Positions 7,703 to 9,714 of a stretch of 9,714 bases of DNA are shown here, piece by piece; within the stretch, counting starts at the first letter, position 1; each line of letters starts with the position of its first letter. This DNA is from JANXSF01 sp031394025 (lineage in GTDB: Bacteria; Acidobacteriota; Terriglobia; Bryobacterales; Bryobacteraceae). The stretch lies in contig JANMWO010000108.1 in assembly GCA_031394025.1 (NCBI GenBank), forward strand, positions 1 to 9,714, read 5' to 3'. Below the pieces are notes generated by a model, which made no database searches, was not told the origin of the DNA, and saw only the letters and a program-made list of their open reading frames with translations. Made by a program: the position numbers and the translations under genes.

Positions 7703-7888
7703 TTCCAAGGTACGCTCTCTTCACGGAGAGCGTTGAAAAGAGAACCCGGTTAGAATCCGGGACTGTCTCGCAGCGGTGATTGGGAACGAAAATTGCAAGA
7801 ATACACTGGTTTGCGCAAGCAACTGGGAAGTAGCAATGAGTAGGTAGCCCATAAGTCCGAAGACCTGCCTGGAACAGCCAATCGGCTG
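7703..7888 (+). promoter_or_regulatory. Cobalamin (adenosylcobalamin-type) riboswitch
   Basis: The leader of the receptor gene shows the conserved cobalamin aptamer. P1 can form from TTCCAAGG (7703-7710) and CCTGGAA (7868-7874). A GC-rich hairpin spans about 7712-7732 (CGCTCTC/GAGAGCG). The core CGGTTAGAATCCGGGACTG (7747-7765) follows, then CGCAGCGGTGA, and the 3' B12-box AGTCCGAAGACCTGCC (7854-7869). Downstream a small stem CAGCC/GGCTG (7875-7888) presents loop AATC, which can kiss GATT in L5 (7778-7781), as in known L5-L13 pairings. It should lower expression of the downstream receptor when B12 is plentiful. The receptor ATG is 36 nt beyond the last stem; the purine-rich GAGGGAGGGG (7905-7914) is its ribosome-binding region. 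No T-run terminator is seen, so control of translation is more likely. Confidence 0.93.
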
Positions 7889-7923
7889 ATTTCACTTTGC
7901 TCTCGAGGGAGGGGCAGGTTATC

Positions 7924-9714
7924 ATGACCCAGCTATCTATCTATTCATTACTCACCGGACTGCTTATGTCCGGAACCTTATTAACAGCACAGACATCGTT
8001 ACGCGGAACCATACAAGATCCGCAAGGGAAGCGTGTAGACGGAGCTGAAATAGTGCTTTATCGCACTGGTGCCACAGTTCCATTGGGCCGCACGACTAGT
8101 CAAAATGGGGCTTTCACTTTCTCCACGATGACCGCTGGAAAGTATGTGCTGGAAGTCTCCGCCGAAGGATTTCGTCGTACCTCGTTGTTAGTGGATCCTG
8201 CGCAGCCGGTGGATGTTCATCTTACAATTGCCGGGGTTGATCAACGTGTGTTAGTAACTGCGGAAGGTGCGGTGCAAACCATTGATCAAGTTTCCAAAGC
8301 AGTTAGTATCATTGATAGCGAAGAGATTGAACAGCGCAACGAATATAGCCTCAGCGAAGTGTTGCGCGATACTCCTGGGCTGCTGATTCGCAATTTGGGT
8401 GGGCCAGGGCAAGCCACTTCGGTGCGCATTCGCGGTCTTCGTGCCGATGCTACGGCGTTGCTGATTGATGGCATGCGGTTTCGTGATACTGCCACCATTC
8501 AAGGGGATGCCAGTTCGTTCCTTTCCACATTCAATGTTATTAACTTTGATCGGGTAGAAGTACTGCGAGGTTCTGGTTCGTCACTTTACGGATCAAACGC
8601 CGTGGGCGGTGTAGTGAATGTGGTTACTGATCAAGGCGGTGGCACGCTGCATGGTGGATTGTTGATGGAAGGTGGCATGCTCGGATTGATTCGTGGCAGA
8701 GCCACGGCCAGCGGCGGACTACTGAAAAATCGCTTGACGTTTAGCGGTGGGCTGCTGCACTTGAACGTTCTGAATGGGGTGGATGGTCATGATCGTGCCC
8801 GCAGCACTGGCGTTCAAACGTTCACCCGCTACACCATTACTCCTTCACTTTCCATCTCCGGTCGGGTGTTTTTCTCAGACGATTTTGTGCAGCCAAACTT
8901 GAGCCCAACCTCTTCAGGACTTCCCGCAGGGAACATCCCCAACACCACCATTGTCCCCGCCATTCCATTGGCTTTTGATCAAGTGCTGCGGTCTGCTGCC
9001 GGACTTTCTATTGTGCCTGGTGATGCCACGTTTATCCCTAATCGCGATGATCCAGACAACCGCCGTACATCCCGATTTTATAGTGGCGCATTCATCTTCC
9101 GTCAACAACTGAATAGCACTGCAAATTGGCAGGCCAGTTATCAGCGAGTACATACCAATCGCTTTTTCAGAAATGGTCCTGCTGGTGCGGGCTTTCAGCC
9201 GACGGTTTCCAACTTGAGCCAATTCGGTGGCGATATTGATACGGCCGATGTGAAATTTCAATGGCGACCTCGCCAGTGGTATTCCTTCACAGGTGGCTAT
9301 GAGTTCGAACGGGAAACTTACTTGGATGTAGAGGATAACAAGCTTCCCTCGCCTGGTACGGTTGCCACAACAACCAAGGCCGCACAACGGTCCAATGCGA
9401 CTTACTTCGCCAATCAAATCACGCTTGCCCAGCAACGCCTTCAGATTTCGCTTTCCGGACGTTTGCAGCAATTCTCATTGGATCGACCAAACTTCATCTA
9501 CACAGGCACAGCCAACAACTACAGCGCCATTCAAGCTGTAAATCCGCCTCGCGCTCTAACTGGGGATATCGCCATCTCTTACTTTTTACCAACGACAGGC
9601 ACTAAGTTGCGAGTCCATGGTGGAAATTCCTATCGGGCACCGGGACTGTATGAACGCTACGGTACAGGCTTTTTCTATAACAGCGCAACCAATGCGGTGG
9701 CGTTTAGTCCTTAC
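7924..9714 (+). CDS. TonB-dependent outer-membrane receptor, BtuB-like, 3' end outside window
   Basis: The frame is open for 597 codons from the ATG to the window edge. A signal peptide (about 1-22) targets the protein to the outer membrane. Residues about 24-101 form a carboxypeptidase-regulatory-like beta-sandwich (LRGTIQDPQGKRVDGAEIVL, NGAFTFSTMTAGKYVLEV), common in acidobacterial and Bacteroidota receptors. A TonB-box-like VLVTAEG (109-115) leads into the plug (about 120-238) with SEVLRDTPGLLIRN, SVRIRGLRADATALLIDGMR and VEVLRGSGSSLYGSNAVGGV. From about 245 on, alternating beta-strand sequence builds the barrel, cut off by the window. Typical receptors of this kind run 650-750 residues, so most of the gene is present. 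Control by a cobalamin riboswitch makes cobalamin or a related corrinoid the likely ligand, taken up with TonB energy; this is inferred from regulation, not from binding residues. The start is set by GGAGG (7908-7912) 11 nt upstream. Confidence 0.92.
   Translation, partial: MTQLSIYSLLTGLLMSGTLLTAQTSLRGTIQDPQGKRVDGAEIVLYRTGATVPLGRTTSQNGAFTFSTMTAGKYVLEVSAEGFRRTSLLVDPAQPVDVHLTIAGVDQRVLVTAEGAVQTIDQVSKAVSIIDSEEIEQRNEYSLSEVLRDTPGLLIRNLGGPGQATSVRIRGLRADATALLIDGMRFRDTATIQGDASSFLSTFNVINFDRVEVLRGSGSSLYGSNAVGGVVNVVTDQGGGTLHGGLLMEGGMLGLIRGRATASGGLLKNRLTFSGGLLHLNVLNGVDGHDRARSTGVQTFTRYTITPSLSISGRVFFSDDFVQPNLSPTSSGLPAGNIPNTTIVPAIPLAFDQVLRSAAGLSIVPGDATFIPNRDDPDNRRTSRFYSGAFIFRQQLNSTANWQASYQRVHTNRFFRNGPAGAGFQPTVSNLSQFGGDIDTADVKFQWRPRQWYSFTGGYEFERETYLDVEDNKLPSPGTVATTTKAAQRSNATYFANQITLAQQRLQISLSGRLQQFSLDRPNFIYTGTANNYSAIQAVNPPRALTGDIAISYFLPTTGTKLRVHGGNSYRAPGLYERYGTGFFYNSATNAVAFSPY

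Noticed and set aside
7677..7925. Leftward open frame of 82 codons over the riboswitch
   Set aside because: The sequence is fully explained by the cobalamin aptamer on the opposite strand.
8914..9471. Leftward open frame of 185 codons in the receptor gene
   Set aside because: It is antisense to an uninterrupted TonB-receptor frame with plug and barrel features.

Overview
The window looks like chromosomal DNA of an acidobacterium, most likely of the Solibacter/Bryobacter type. This is judged from gene content only: a TIGR02999-like ECF sigma factor fused translationally to a Ser/Thr kinase with a C-terminal helical/TPR region, a TonB-dependent receptor with an N-terminal carboxypeptidase-regulatory-like domain, and a B12-binding radical SAM protein are all common there. 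No rRNA, tRNA, CRISPR array, insertion sequence or phage gene is visible.

Left block (166-5023, + strand): an ECF sigma factor overlaps by 4 nt (ATGA) a transmembrane Ser/Thr protein kinase. After 50 nt comes an exported di-haem cytochrome c of the DHOR/putative peroxidase family. The three genes probably form one transcription unit: regulator, membrane sensor-kinase and periplasmic redox protein. Positions 1-165 show no gene. The block ends in an 11-bp perfect hairpin (5039-5064) in a convergent gap.

Middle block (5088-5814, - strand): a toxin-first HigB/HigA-like (RelE-family toxin, XRE antitoxin) pair. The toxin is odd. The best ribosome-binding site and ATG (5759-5761) are followed at codon 3 by an in-frame TAA, yet family-like sequence resumes directly after it. 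The leader carries a duplicated 14-bp segment, and the antitoxin HTH seems one residue short. The module may be decaying.

Right block (5875-9714): a strong terminator (5875-5917) ends a leftward gene for a B12-binding-domain radical SAM enzyme of unknown reaction. Its real start is probably the GTG at 7470-7472. Divergently, a cobalamin riboswitch (about 7703-7888) precedes a BtuB-like TonB-dependent receptor that starts at 7924 and runs off the right edge without a stop. A B12 importer under B12 control, beside a probable B12-using enzyme, is a coherent functional pairing. The gap 7503-7702 holds no gene and no convincing promoter that I can defend.

I see no clearly new biological system here. 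The most unusual items are the interrupted toxin with its duplicated leader, and the riboswitch expression platform.
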